Below, piece by piece: positions 42,810-52,393 of a stretch of 55,750 bases of DNA. Origin of the DNA: an uncultured Clostridium sp. (GTDB lineage: Bacteria; Bacillota; Clostridia; TANB77; CAG-508); contig USIO01000009.1 of the NCBI GenBank assembly GCA_900554815.1, positions 1-55,750 on the forward strand, given 5' to 3'. Numbering within the stretch: position 1 is the stretch's first letter; each line of letters opens with the position of its first letter. The notes beneath the pieces were generated by a model. The model did not search any database. It was not told where the DNA came from and worked only from the letters and a program-made list of their open reading frames with translations. The translations under genes were made by a program, and so were the position numbers.

Positions 42810-43631
42810 TTATATAAAACTATCTGGAACTAATCCTAAATTATTTATAATCTCATTTGACCTTTCTAAACAATCATGCATTTCCATTACTTCTGCATAG
42901 TTATATGTTTTTAATTTAGATTCAATTGCTTGTATTCCTTTAGATTATTTTTTAATTTTCTCTATCTGCTTTTCATCAGATACAGCAACTATAGCTTGTA
43001 CTTCAAAATTATTAGTTGCCTTTTGCAAATTTAATATTAGGCTATCTATACTACTATGCGTTTGAACTTCAAAATCATAAATAACTTTTCCCATATTTCC
43101 TATTTGAGCTTGCCATATTGCATCTACAACTGCTCCAACTTCTATTTTAACTTCTGATTTACTTTTAAAACCAAGCCATTGTCCTATTTCAACAATTTGA
43201 TTAATAATATCATTATGTACAAATAATTTTGTATCCTTTTCAATAGGTACTTCATCCTGGACTTGTTCTATAGTTGTTTTCTTTTTTGATATAGGATATA
43301 CAATATCCCAAAACATATAGTCAACAATAAGTAAATTAACATTAGCTATGTTTTCAATAGTCATCTCTTCTTTTATATCACATAATCTCTTATAATTGTT
43401 ACCTGTATATTGATAATTATGTGTAGGAACTTTTTCAACTCCTAAATATTTAAAACAGGCACAAGTAACCTTATTGCAAATAACATATTTATTAGGATTT
43501 ATATAGCTTAATAACTTCCTCATATTTAACTCATTATATATTGTTTTTAAATCAGATTCTGTGATTAATATCATTAATAGTTTATATATCATATTTATAT
43601 ATAATTTTATATTAATTATATTCTTATTCAA
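42810..43631 (-). pseudogene. PD-(D/E)XK-like restriction-associated protein interrupted by a stop
   Basis: From 43631 the frame encodes 228 residues and stops with TAA at 42945. The same frame then stays open for another 44 codons (SKGIQAIESKLKTYNYAEVME...NNLGLVPDSFI) to a second TAA at 42810, with normal protein-like composition. So the gene is probably one protein of about 273 residues with a nonsense change. The core VVDAIWQAQIG...KVIYDFEVQTHSSIDSLILNLQKA places Asp and ExQ like a PD-(D/E)XK variant, following GQWLGFKSKSEVKIEVGA. The first 15 residues may not be translated. Position next to a DUF262 gene suggests a defence role. Confidence 0.5.
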
Positions 43632-43648
43632 TATTTTTATTAAAAATG

Positions 43649-45832
43649 TTATTTATGTTTTTCATATGATTGAGCAATAAATGGAATAACTTTATCTATA
43701 TCATTGGAATCATATATTTTCTTAAAATACTCCCCATTACCATGATGTCCTTGTTGCGTCACTTGCATAATATGTAAAGGATCATAAAGCTCTCCTTCCT
43801 TCAGATTGATATAAATAAGTAAATTATTTTTTTGAATAATCACATCAACAATATTCGTATTTAACTTAAATGCAATGTAATTCTTTTGTACTTCTACTAG
43901 AATATCATTATTTATGAAAATTATTCTTTTCTTTAATTCCTCATATAAATTTTTAATATTATCACTTATTCCTTCAAAATGTGCATTTTCGTTATATTCT
44001 ATCTTATTAATTTCTTTTGATTGAATCACTGACATATCATACTTCATATTTTCATTTATATCTAACATAGAATTAATCATTTTAATAATATAATTTTCTT
44101 TTCTATCATTTATTGTTGTTATATCCCACATCTTATGTGAAGCCAAATAATCTGTAACAATTTTAGCTGTTGTCGTAAAATTTGTAAATCCTTTTAATTT
44201 TGATTTATTTCCATCCTCATCTGTATATAAGTTTCCTTTTTCATCAAGCCCTTGATATATGTTAATTTTAACATTAAAACCTTTATTTAAAGCAGACTTA
44301 TTTTTAGTTTCTGACAACAACGCCATATTTCCAATTGTATTTATTACTTTTTTTGCCTCTTCAGCATCTATATAATCCCAGCTTTTATTTTTTTCTTCAG
44401 AAAAAGCTATTGGTAATATATGGTCTACATTTATTTTTTTATCTATTGGTATAAAATAATCTATTTCATTTAAATAATAATCTATTGACATTAGCAATGG
44501 TTTTAGCCATCTTTCTCCATATACATTTTCACTATTTATAGCTTCATATGTCAAAGTTATCAACTTTTCTTTTTGAATATATTCATCCATTTTCAAAGAA
44601 ATTTCTTCTATTTTCTCCTTGTTTACTATTTTGGCAATAATATTAAATGATGTTTGTTTAATACCGTTTAATGTTTTTCCACTAATGAATGCCAAATAAT
44701 AAAATCTTCTTATCTTTTTCAATAATTCATTCTTATTAGGATAATCTACATATAATGCTGATGTCAATATTGTTATAATATAAAATTTCCATGGTAAATA
44801 TAGTAAACTAAATACTACATGATTTTTAGATGTATATACTTCCTTTATTTTCTCTGCAAATTTTGTCATTTCATTGATGAAATCTGATATATTTTCTTTT
44901 GCAATTAATCCATTAATTTCATCACTAAGTTGCTTCGTTGGATTAGATTTTAATTTAAAATATTCAAAAAAAACAAAAAAATCATCCATTGTAAAATCAT
45001 AATCATTAGCAATTGTTTCAATCATTTTCCAATTATTTTCAAATATATCTATTGCAGTATTATCATTTAATTTTTCTATTATATTTGCTTTAATAATGTC
45101 TGAATTTGTTAAATTCAGACCTCTATCATTTAAAACCTGAAATAGCTTTATAGCAAAAGATTGCTTTGTGCATACAATTTTTATAATATTTACATTATAA
45201 AAAATATAGTTTATAAAATCCCCTAATATATTAGTATTTGATTTTTCATCATCCTCTTCTAATTTCTTAAATTTTTTATAAAAATATTTAGCTGTATTTA
45301 AATATTTAAATTTTGGATTGTTACTCTTTAGATCATTTTTTGCTATTCTCTCATTTTCAATTTGATCAAAATTTTCTCTATTAATAATTGCATTCTTAAA
45401 TGTTGAATCATAATCCTTATATGATTGTAATTGAAGTCTAGAATATCCATTATCATTTTGTATTCTATTATCTACTGTAACTTTTGTAACTATATTTTTT
45501 GTTGGATCTAATTTTTCTTTTGAATTCAAATTAGCAAAAGACTTACTTAATACATTAAACATTATCATTAAAGTTGTAATTCGTTGCTGCCCATCAATAA
45601 CATCTTGATAAATGTTTTCATCTGTATCAACTACAACAATAGATCCTAAAAAATAACAATTATTTTCTTCTTTACTTTTAAATGAGGTAATTAAATCGTC
45701 CCAAAGTTCATCTAATTGCTCATCCATCCAACTATATGGTCTTTGAAAATTTGGTATTCTATAAATTTTATCACAGTTAAAAATTTCGCTTATAGTGTTA
45801 TTTATTGGGTTAAAAAGCTCTTTATTATTCAT
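43649..45832 (-). CDS. GmrSD-like type IV restriction protein (DUF262 + DUF1524 + DUF5655-like)
   Basis: This 727-residue protein starts with a DUF262 ParB-like NTPase domain (YRIPNFQRPYSWMDEQLDELW, YFLGSIVVVD, DVIDGQQRITTL with the DGQQR motif at about 78). The middle is helical. Around 465-500 is a DUF1524 HNH nuclease (NVDHILPIAF, NTIGNMALLS, NKSALNKGF). The last 110 residues resemble DUF5655. GmrS/GmrD fusions of this layout cut DNA with modified cytosines, as carried by phages. It lies 37 nt downstream of hsdR, a common pairing of type I and type IV systems. Confidence 0.88.
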   Translation of the reverse strand: MNNKELFNPINNTISEIFNCDKIYRIPNFQRPYSWMDEQLDELWDDLITSFKSKEENNCYFLGSIVVVDTDENIYQDVIDGQQRITTLMIMFNVLSKSFANLNSKEKLDPTKNIVTKVTVDNRIQNDNGYSRLQLQSYKDYDSTFKNAIINRENFDQIENERIAKNDLKSNNPKFKYLNTAKYFYKKFKKLEEDDEKSNTNILGDFINYIFYNVNIIKIVCTKQSFAIKLFQVLNDRGLNLTNSDIIKANIIEKLNDNTAIDIFENNWKMIETIANDYDFTMDDFFVFFEYFKLKSNPTKQLSDEINGLIAKENISDFINEMTKFAEKIKEVYTSKNHVVFSLLYLPWKFYIITILTSALYVDYPNKNELLKKIRRFYYLAFISGKTLNGIKQTSFNIIAKIVNKEKIEEISLKMDEYIQKEKLITLTYEAINSENVYGERWLKPLLMSIDYYLNEIDYFIPIDKKINVDHILPIAFSEEKNKSWDYIDAEEAKKVINTIGNMALLSETKNKSALNKGFNVKINIYQGLDEKGNLYTDEDGNKSKLKGFTNFTTTAKIVTDYLASHKMWDITTINDRKENYIIKMINSMLDINENMKYDMSVIQSKEINKIEYNENAHFEGISDNIKNLYEELKKRIIFINNDILVEVQKNYIAFKLNTNIVDVIIQKNNLLIYINLKEGELYDPLHIMQVTQQGHHGNGEYFKKIYDSNDIDKVIPFIAQSYEKHK

Positions 45833-45868
45833 ATTTTTCTCCTATTTTCATTTAATATTTTTTGATAA

Positions 45869-48800
45869 TTAATTTTTTATTTTTTTATACTCTTCTCCAT
45901 CTTCAGCAACCATTCCTAAATTATCATTATCTTCTTCATCAGTAACATCATATCTTATCTCATTGTTTTCTTCATTATTTGAACTATTTATTCCAAAATA
46001 TTTTTCAAATAATTTCTTTATCTTATCAATTATTGTTTGTTTCTTTTCTGCTCTGTTTCCTCCTCCAAATCTTCTCATTGGTGGTAATATTTTTTCTATA
46101 TCTGTACCAGTTGTTTTAACTTCTCCATCTCTAAAAGAATTATCCAAAAACTTTCTTGTTGCTTCTTCGTTTAGATTTTCTTCTTTTATTAAATTTTCTA
46201 AATCTTCTTCTTTTTGTTTCTTTACAAATTTAGCCCAATCACTATATACATTTGTGTCTGCATTGATTTTTGAAATAAATTTATCTATTAACTCTTTCTT
46301 TGAACGAAGCGCTAAACTTGATTTTATAGCTTTATCAATAGAACCTAGTATTTCTTTATCTTCACAATTTGAATCATGATATTTAGCAACTAGCATTAAT
46401 ATATAATCTATATTTACCTCTACTTGTTTTACAAGTTCCATTTCAAATACTATATCTTCTTTAATGCTTTCCTCTTCTTCTGGTCTTGACTTATATTCTT
46501 CATATAAATCTGTATATGTTCCTATATAATCTTGAAAATCTCTTTCTGATAATATTTCATTTCCTGCAAATTTATCAAATGAAGATAATATATTTCTAAG
46601 TCTTAAGATATTTCCCATTAGTACAATAAAGTCTTTCTTATTTTGTTCTCCTATTATCTGCTTACCTAATGAATATTTTTGAAGAAGGATTGCTATTCTT
46701 TCTTCATATCCTAATTGTTTTCTACCTTTATCATCTTCATAACCATAATAGTAATCTTCATAAGATTTTAGTAATACTATTCCACTTGCATTTTTATCTC
46801 CGAATAATGCAATAGCATCATTAGTAGCTTCTTCTAAATCTCTAAAGCATACAATATTTCCATAAGTTTTTACTGAATTTAAAATTCTGTTTGTTCTTGA
46901 ATATGCTTGTATCAATCCATGTTGTTTTAAGTTTTTATCTACCCATAATGTATTTAATGTTGTTGCATCAAATCCAGTTAAGAACATATTTACTACAATA
47001 AGTAAATCTACTTCTCTCTTTTTTACTCTATCAGATAAATCCTTGTAATAGTCTTGAAATCCATTTCCTTCTGATGAAAAATTAGTTTTAAACTTTTTAT
47101 TGTATTCTCCTATTGCAAAGTCTAAAAACTCTCTTGAACTTTGATCTAGTAAATTTGTTTCAAAATCTTCATCTTCTAATATTCCATTACTATTATCTTC
47201 TTCATTAGGTGCATATGAATATATTGTTGCAATCGTTAAATCTTTATGCTTTTCTTCTAATTGTTTTTTGAATTCTAAGTAATATTTTTTAGCCATTGGA
47301 ATTGAGCTTACAGCAAATATTGAGTTAAATCCATTTACTCTTTGTCCTTTTAAATCATAAAATGAATTTCTTTTTGTTTTTTGTTCAAAGTGCTTAATTA
47401 TATATTCTACAACTTTGCTTACTCTTTCATTTGATGAAAGTGCTTCTTCTGTATTTATTGCTGCTACTTCTTTATCTGTCATTCCTTCTTTTTCTTTTAC
47501 TGTATTTACATAGTCTATTCTAAACGGCAATACATTTCCATCATTAATTGCATCTACTATTGTATATGTATGTAGTTTTTCTCCAAAAGCTTGCTCTGTT
47601 GTACAAAAATTTGGATTTGATTTATTTACAGCATTTTTTGCAAATATTGGTGTTCCAGTAAATCCAAATAAATGATAATTTTTAAAGTTCTTAACTATCA
47701 TTTGGTGCATATCTCCAAATTGAGAACGATGACATTCATCAAATATCAACACTAAATGTTTTTGATATACTGGATGATTTTTATTTCTTTTTACAAATTC
47801 ACTAAGTTTTTGTATTGTTGTAACTATAATTCTTGATGTACCATCTTCTAATTGTTTTTGCAATATTTTTGTACTTCTATTTCCATTTGCTGCACCTTTT
47901 TGAAATTTATCATATTCCTTCATTGTTTGATAATCTAAGTCTTTTCTATCAACAACAAATAAAACTTTATCAATATACTCTAAACTTGTTGCAAGTTGTG
48001 CTGTTTTAAATGAAGTAAGTGTTTTTCCAGAACCTGTTGTATGCCATATATATCCACCAGCTTCAATTGTCCCCATTTTTTTATAATTTGTAGAAACTTC
48101 TATTCTATTTAATATTTTTTCTGTTGCTACGATTTGATAAGGACGCATTACAAGTAACATATTTTCTGAAGTAAAAACACAATATTTTGTTAGTACATTT
48201 AAAATTGTATGCTTTGCAAAAAACGTTCTTGTAAAATCTACTAAATCTGGAATAACTTTATTATTGCTATCTGCCCAATAAGATGTAAATTCAAAGCTAT
48301 TGCTTGTTTTTTTACTCTTATTTCTAGTACTATTCTTTTCTTTTACATGATTTTCTCTTGTTGTGTTAGAATAATATTTTGTGCTTGTGCCATTAGAAAT
48401 TACAAATATTTGAATATACTCATAAAGTCCACTTCCAGCCCAAAAGCTTTCTCTTTGATATCTATTTATTTGGTTAAATGCTTCTTTTAAAGCAACTCCT
48501 CTTCTTTTTAACTCTATATGTACCAATGGAAATCCGTTTACAAGTATTGTTACATCATATCTATTTTTGTAACTTCCATCATTTTCTTCATATTGATTTA
48601 TAACTTGTAACCTATTATTATGAATACATTTTTTATCTATTAATGTAATATTTTTACTTGTTCCATCATCTCTTTTTAGTACCTGAATATTATCTTCTTG
48701 TATTTTTCTTGTTTTTTCAACTATTCCATCATTATTGTTACAAATATTATTATTAAAAAATCTTTCCCATTCACTATCTGTAAAATTATATTTATTTAAT

Positions 48801-49006
48801 AACTCTAATTGTTTACGCAAATTGTTTATAAGTGTATTAGAATCATGTATTTGTAAATAATCATATCCTTGTTCTTCTAACATTTTAATAAATTCTTTTT
48901 CTAATGCTGCTTCGCTTTGATATGAATCAGAACGTTTTTGTACTGACTTATATTCAGTTACTACTGTTGAATTACTCATTTCCATTACTACATTGTATTT
49001 ACTCAT
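45869..49006 (-). CDS. hsdR: Type I restriction enzyme, R subunit
   Basis: This 1045-residue motor subunit of a type I restriction-modification complex translocates and cuts DNA lacking host methylation. It has a PD-(D/E)XK nuclease near residues 150-175 (VTILVNGFPLVHIELKRRG), a Walker A at about 325 (WHTTGSGKTLTSFK), DECH at about 425 (LIFDECHRSQFGDMH), GFTGTPIF, and the motif VI-like QAYSRTNRI. The length is normal. It follows hsdS by 3 nt in an hsdM-(extra gene)-hsdS-hsdR unit. Confidence 0.95.
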   Translation of the reverse strand: MSKYNVVMEMSNSTVVTEYKSVQKRSDSYQSEAALEKEFIKMLEEQGYDYLQIHDSNTLINNLRKQLELLNKYNFTDSEWERFFNNNICNNNDGIVEKTRKIQEDNIQVLKRDDGTSKNITLIDKKCIHNNRLQVINQYEENDGSYKNRYDVTILVNGFPLVHIELKRRGVALKEAFNQINRYQRESFWAGSGLYEYIQIFVISNGTSTKYYSNTTRENHVKEKNSTRNKSKKTSNSFEFTSYWADSNNKVIPDLVDFTRTFFAKHTILNVLTKYCVFTSENMLLVMRPYQIVATEKILNRIEVSTNYKKMGTIEAGGYIWHTTGSGKTLTSFKTAQLATSLEYIDKVLFVVDRKDLDYQTMKEYDKFQKGAANGNRSTKILQKQLEDGTSRIIVTTIQKLSEFVKRNKNHPVYQKHLVLIFDECHRSQFGDMHQMIVKNFKNYHLFGFTGTPIFAKNAVNKSNPNFCTTEQAFGEKLHTYTIVDAINDGNVLPFRIDYVNTVKEKEGMTDKEVAAINTEEALSSNERVSKVVEYIIKHFEQKTKRNSFYDLKGQRVNGFNSIFAVSSIPMAKKYYLEFKKQLEEKHKDLTIATIYSYAPNEEDNSNGILEDEDFETNLLDQSSREFLDFAIGEYNKKFKTNFSSEGNGFQDYYKDLSDRVKKREVDLLIVVNMFLTGFDATTLNTLWVDKNLKQHGLIQAYSRTNRILNSVKTYGNIVCFRDLEEATNDAIALFGDKNASGIVLLKSYEDYYYGYEDDKGRKQLGYEERIAILLQKYSLGKQIIGEQNKKDFIVLMGNILRLRNILSSFDKFAGNEILSERDFQDYIGTYTDLYEEYKSRPEEEESIKEDIVFEMELVKQVEVNIDYILMLVAKYHDSNCEDKEILGSIDKAIKSSLALRSKKELIDKFISKINADTNVYSDWAKFVKKQKEEDLENLIKEENLNEEATRKFLDNSFRDGEVKTTGTDIEKILPPMRRFGGGNRAEKKQTIIDKIKKLFEKYFGINSSNNEENNEIRYDVTDEEDNDNLGMVAEDGEEYKKIKN

Positions 49007-49009
49007 AAC

Positions 49010-50203
49010 TTACTCCTTATTTTCTACTTTTAATTCTTTGAAATTTAATAATTTATCTCTATAGTATTCATATTGTTTTCTTCTTGCTTCTAGTTCTGCT
49101 TGAAGTCCTTCTGAAATATCATTACATAATTCGTCAAATCCATCTAAAATATTTACAATTTTTTCTTGCTCCTCTAATGTTGGTACTGGAATTTGAATTT
49201 CACTTACTTGATTTAAATATAAACCAGATTGAGCTGACCCATGAGCATTTCTTACCATATATTCTTGAACTTTATTTGTTTCTAAATAATATTTCAGATA
49301 ATAAGCATGTATCTTTTCATTTGGTTTTAATGCACATACACTTCTTTGCAATAATATTTTATTATTTTCATTTATAACTGCTGTTCTTCCTATTGTTGCA
49401 ACAATAGTCAATAATACATCATTTTTTTCAAGATTTATTCTTTTATTTTCTCTATCATAAATTTCTTTACTAACATATCTCTTTGCATCAAAAGATATTT
49501 TTCCATTGTTAATATTTTGAGCACTTAAAATAGGATATTCACCATTTAATGAATTATCCTTAGGTAGGTTATGCATTCCATCCTTTATTGTTATACATAC
49601 TTCTTTTAAAGGATAGTATTTAATATCTCTATCAAATTTAAACATTTTGTTTTTATAATATTCATATTGTTTTTTTCTTGCTTCTAATTCTGCTTCTAAT
49701 TCTGCTTCTAATTCTGCTTCTAATTCTGTAAAATTATCTAATATTCGTACTATTTCATTTTGTACTTCGATTGGTGGTACTGCAAGATATAACTTTTTTA
49801 TATCTTGTAAGCTAACACTTGGAATTCCTGCGCCTACCTGAAAATTTTGTAGCTCTACTTCTTTATATTTTAGGAAATGATAAATATATCTATAATTTAT
49901 ACCTTCCTTTACTTTTGAAACTACATAACAATGTGCTCCCGCCCAAAACTTTGTCTTGATATAATTAACAAATCCCGCAGATGCTCCTCCTTGACTAATT
50001 GTTATTAATCCTTCATTATAATTATATTCATCCCAGTACCCTGACGGTGTTATCCCTCCATTTATTACTGGATATTTACCTGCATTAGACAATAATGCTT
50101 TGTTAAGTTGTTTCCCTTTTTCTATAGTAATTAGATCTCCTATATACTTATATTCTACTCCATTTGGACATAATTTTTTTATCAATTCTTTGATATTATG
50201 CAT
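49010..50203 (-). CDS. hsdS: Type I restriction enzyme, S subunit
   Basis: HsdS gives the sequence specificity of the type I complex. Two target recognition domains (about 15-150 and 200-350) each end in a coiled coil: ARKKQYEYYKNKMFKF and ARRKQYEYYRDKLLNF. The first coil is preceded by four copies of ELEA encoded by a 12-bp tandem repeat. The start ATG 50203 (MHNIKELIKKLCPNG) is chosen because GAGGAAGGA is at good spacing; it overlaps the end of the preceding gene by 8 nt. The length of about 397 residues is normal. Confidence 0.93.
   Translation of the reverse strand: MHNIKELIKKLCPNGVEYKYIGDLITIEKGKQLNKALLSNAGKYPVINGGITPSGYWDEYNYNEGLITISQGGASAGFVNYIKTKFWAGAHCYVVSKVKEGINYRYIYHFLKYKEVELQNFQVGAGIPSVSLQDIKKLYLAVPPIEVQNEIVRILDNFTELEAELEAELEAELEARKKQYEYYKNKMFKFDRDIKYYPLKEVCITIKDGMHNLPKDNSLNGEYPILSAQNINNGKISFDAKRYVSKEIYDRENKRINLEKNDVLLTIVATIGRTAVINENNKILLQRSVCALKPNEKIHAYYLKYYLETNKVQEYMVRNAHGSAQSGLYLNQVSEIQIPVPTLEEQEKIVNILDGFDELCNDISEGLQAELEARRKQYEYYRDKLLNFKELKVENKE
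49680..49727 (-). repeat. Four 12-bp tandem repeats in hsdS encoding (ELEA)4
   Basis: Four perfect copies of GCTTCTAATTCT (plus strand) lie between the two target recognition domains. Repeats at this spot in other HsdS proteins set the spacer length between the two half-sites. Confidence 0.9.
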
Positions 50204-50729
50204 TTTCTTCATTCCTTCCTCGTTCTTCTGTGATGATATAGTATAATGCATGAACTAAATATAACCAATCACTCAAATGAATTGCAACTGTTTCATATTT
50301 GGTATGTTTTTTATCATATGGATAACGAAAGATTTCGTTTTTTCCTTCTATGAATTCCAAAGCTTCTTTAAATTTTTCTTCGATTATTCCATACTCTTTC
50401 CAATTATAACAATTCTCTATTTTATCATAAATTTTTACCATCTGATGATTTTCTGTGATATCAATTTCTTTAATTTCACATAACCTTTTTAAACATAATT
50501 CTAAAGCTTGTCTTATACAAAATAAAAATCCTAATATATTATGCACATTATCGTTACTACCTATGCTATTTCTTAAATTTGTAGCCATAATTTCAGACAT
50601 ATTAATATAGCATTTTATACATACATCCCAAGATGCTGTATGTTCTTCTTTTGTACTCCAAATGAACCAGTCATCAGATAAAGGATTACAAAGTGAGTTT
50701 TTTTCCTTCCAATCTCTATCATAAAACAC
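50196..50729 (-). CDS. Helical protein of unknown function between hsdM and hsdS (HEPN-like?)
   Basis: This 177-residue protein starts at GTG 50729, 6 nt after hsdM, and overlaps hsdS by 8 nt. It is helical with no signal or membrane segment. Residues NILGFLFCIRQALELCLKRLCEI resemble the first long helix of HEPN/abortive-infection proteins, and FRYPYDKKHTKYETVAIHLSDWLYLVHALYY the last ones, but the RxxxxH motif of active HEPN RNases is not evident. The tight spacing means it is translated with the methylase and specificity subunits. Its function is unknown. Confidence 0.65.
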   Translation of the reverse strand: MFYDRDWKEKNSLCNPLSDDWFIWSTKEEHTASWDVCIKCYINMSEIMATNLRNSIGSNDNVHNILGFLFCIRQALELCLKRLCEIKEIDITENHQMVKIYDKIENCYNWKEYGIIEEKFKEALEFIEGKNEIFRYPYDKKHTKYETVAIHLSDWLYLVHALYYIITEERGRNEENA

Positions 50730-50735
50730 TATACT

Positions 50736-52295
50736 TTACACCTCAATTTCTTTAACTATCTTATCTATTTCATCTCTAAGCACTTGTTCTCTTGCTACTA
50801 TTTCTTCAATTTGTTTGTTTAGCTCTACTATATCTATTTTTTCTCTTGTATCTTCTTTTTCTACATAAGTTGAAACAGACAAATTATAGTCATTTTCTTC
50901 TATTTCAGTATTTGAAACTAATTTAGCTACATATTCTATATCTTTTCTATCTGTAAATATTTTTACAATATTATCTATATTTTCATCAGTTAATTTATTA
51001 TTGTTTGTAACTTTTACACATTCTTTTGAAGCATCTATAAATAAAATGTTATTATCTTTTTTACTTTTCTTTAATACCATTATACATGTTGCTATTGATG
51101 TACCAAAGAATAAATTATCTGGTAATTGTATAATACATTCTATAAAGTTATTATCTACTAAATATCTTCTAATTTTCTGTTCTGCTCCACCTCTATAGAA
51201 TATTCCTGGGAAACATACTATTGAAGCTGTTCCATTTGTTGCAAGCCATGATAAAGAGTGCATAATAAATGCAAAATCTGCTTTAGATTTAGGTGCAAGT
51301 ACTCCTGCTGGAGAATATCTTGGATCATTTATTAAAAGCGGATTTTCATCTCCTGCCCATTTGATAGAATATGGTGGATTTGATACTATTACTTCAAATG
51401 GTTCATCATCCCAATGTTGTGGACTTAATAATGTATCTTCACATGCAATATTAAATTTATCATATCCTATATCATGTAAAAACATATTTATTCTACATAG
51501 GTTATATGTAGTTAAATTTATTTCTTGTCCAAAGAAACCATTTCTTACATTTTCTTTACCTAATATTTTTGCAGATTTTAGAAGTAAAGAACCTGAACCA
51601 CAGGCTGGGTCATATACTTTATTTACTGATGTTTTTCCAACTACTGCAAGTCTAGTTAATAATTCACTTACCTCTTGTGGAGTAAAGAATTCTCCTCCAG
51701 ATTTTCCAGCATTAGATGCATACATAGACATTAAAAATTCATAAGCATCTCCAAAAGCATCTATTGAATTGCTTTTATAATCATCTAATTTAATATCTGC
51801 AATACCATTTAATATTTTCACTAACTTATCATTTCTTTTAGCAACTGTTGCTCCTAATTTATTACTATTAACATCTATATCATCAAATAGTCCTGCGAAA
51901 TCATCTTCACTTTCTGCTCCTTTTGCAGAATTTTCTATATTATTAAATATTTTTTCTAATGTTTCATTTAAGTTTTCATCATTTTTTGCTTTTTTACAAA
52001 CATTACAAAATAATTCAGAAGGCAATATAAAGAATCCTTTTTCTTTTACTAATTCTTCTCTTTGTGTTTCTGCTACATCATCTGGTAATTTTGCATAATC
52101 AAATTCTTTATCTCCTGCTTTTCTTTCTCCTTCATTTATGTAGTTTGTTATATTTTCTGAAATATATCTATAAAACATTATTCCTAATATATATTGTTTA
52201 AAGTCCCATCCATCAACAGATCCTCTTAAATCATCTGCTATTGACCATATTTTTTTGTGTAGTTCTTCTCTTTCTCTCATATTTTGATTATTCAT
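50736..52295 (-). CDS. hsdM: Type I restriction enzyme, M subunit (N6-adenine methyltransferase)
   Basis: This 519-residue methyltransferase protects host DNA and is needed for cleavage. The N-terminal HsdM_N helices (LHKKIWSIADDLRGSVDGWDF) are followed by SAM motif I DPACGSGSLLL (about 227) and catalytic motif IV SNPPYS (about 303). A C-terminal coiled coil (NKQIEEIVAREQVLRDEIDKI) mates with HsdS. It leads the hsd operon behind a good promoter. Confidence 0.95.
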   Translation of the reverse strand: MNNQNMREREELHKKIWSIADDLRGSVDGWDFKQYILGIMFYRYISENITNYINEGERKAGDKEFDYAKLPDDVAETQREELVKEKGFFILPSELFCNVCKKAKNDENLNETLEKIFNNIENSAKGAESEDDFAGLFDDIDVNSNKLGATVAKRNDKLVKILNGIADIKLDDYKSNSIDAFGDAYEFLMSMYASNAGKSGGEFFTPQEVSELLTRLAVVGKTSVNKVYDPACGSGSLLLKSAKILGKENVRNGFFGQEINLTTYNLCRINMFLHDIGYDKFNIACEDTLLSPQHWDDEPFEVIVSNPPYSIKWAGDENPLLINDPRYSPAGVLAPKSKADFAFIMHSLSWLATNGTASIVCFPGIFYRGGAEQKIRRYLVDNNFIECIIQLPDNLFFGTSIATCIMVLKKSKKDNNILFIDASKECVKVTNNNKLTDENIDNIVKIFTDRKDIEYVAKLVSNTEIEENDYNLSVSTYVEKEDTREKIDIVELNKQIEEIVAREQVLRDEIDKIVKEIEV

Positions 52296-52330
52296 TTTAT
52301 TTGCACCTCTATTTTTTATTTTCCATTATA

Positions 52331-52359
52331 TTTATACCATAAAATGACTTTTTTCTCAA
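52331..52359 (-). promoter_or_regulatory. Promoter of the hsd operon
   Basis: On the minus strand TTGAGA (52359-52354), a 17-nt spacer ending TGG, and TATAAA (52336-52331), about 35 nt before hsdM. Confidence 0.65.
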
Positions 52360-52393
52360 TAATTCTGTATTATTTTCCTTTTTTCTTTCATTA

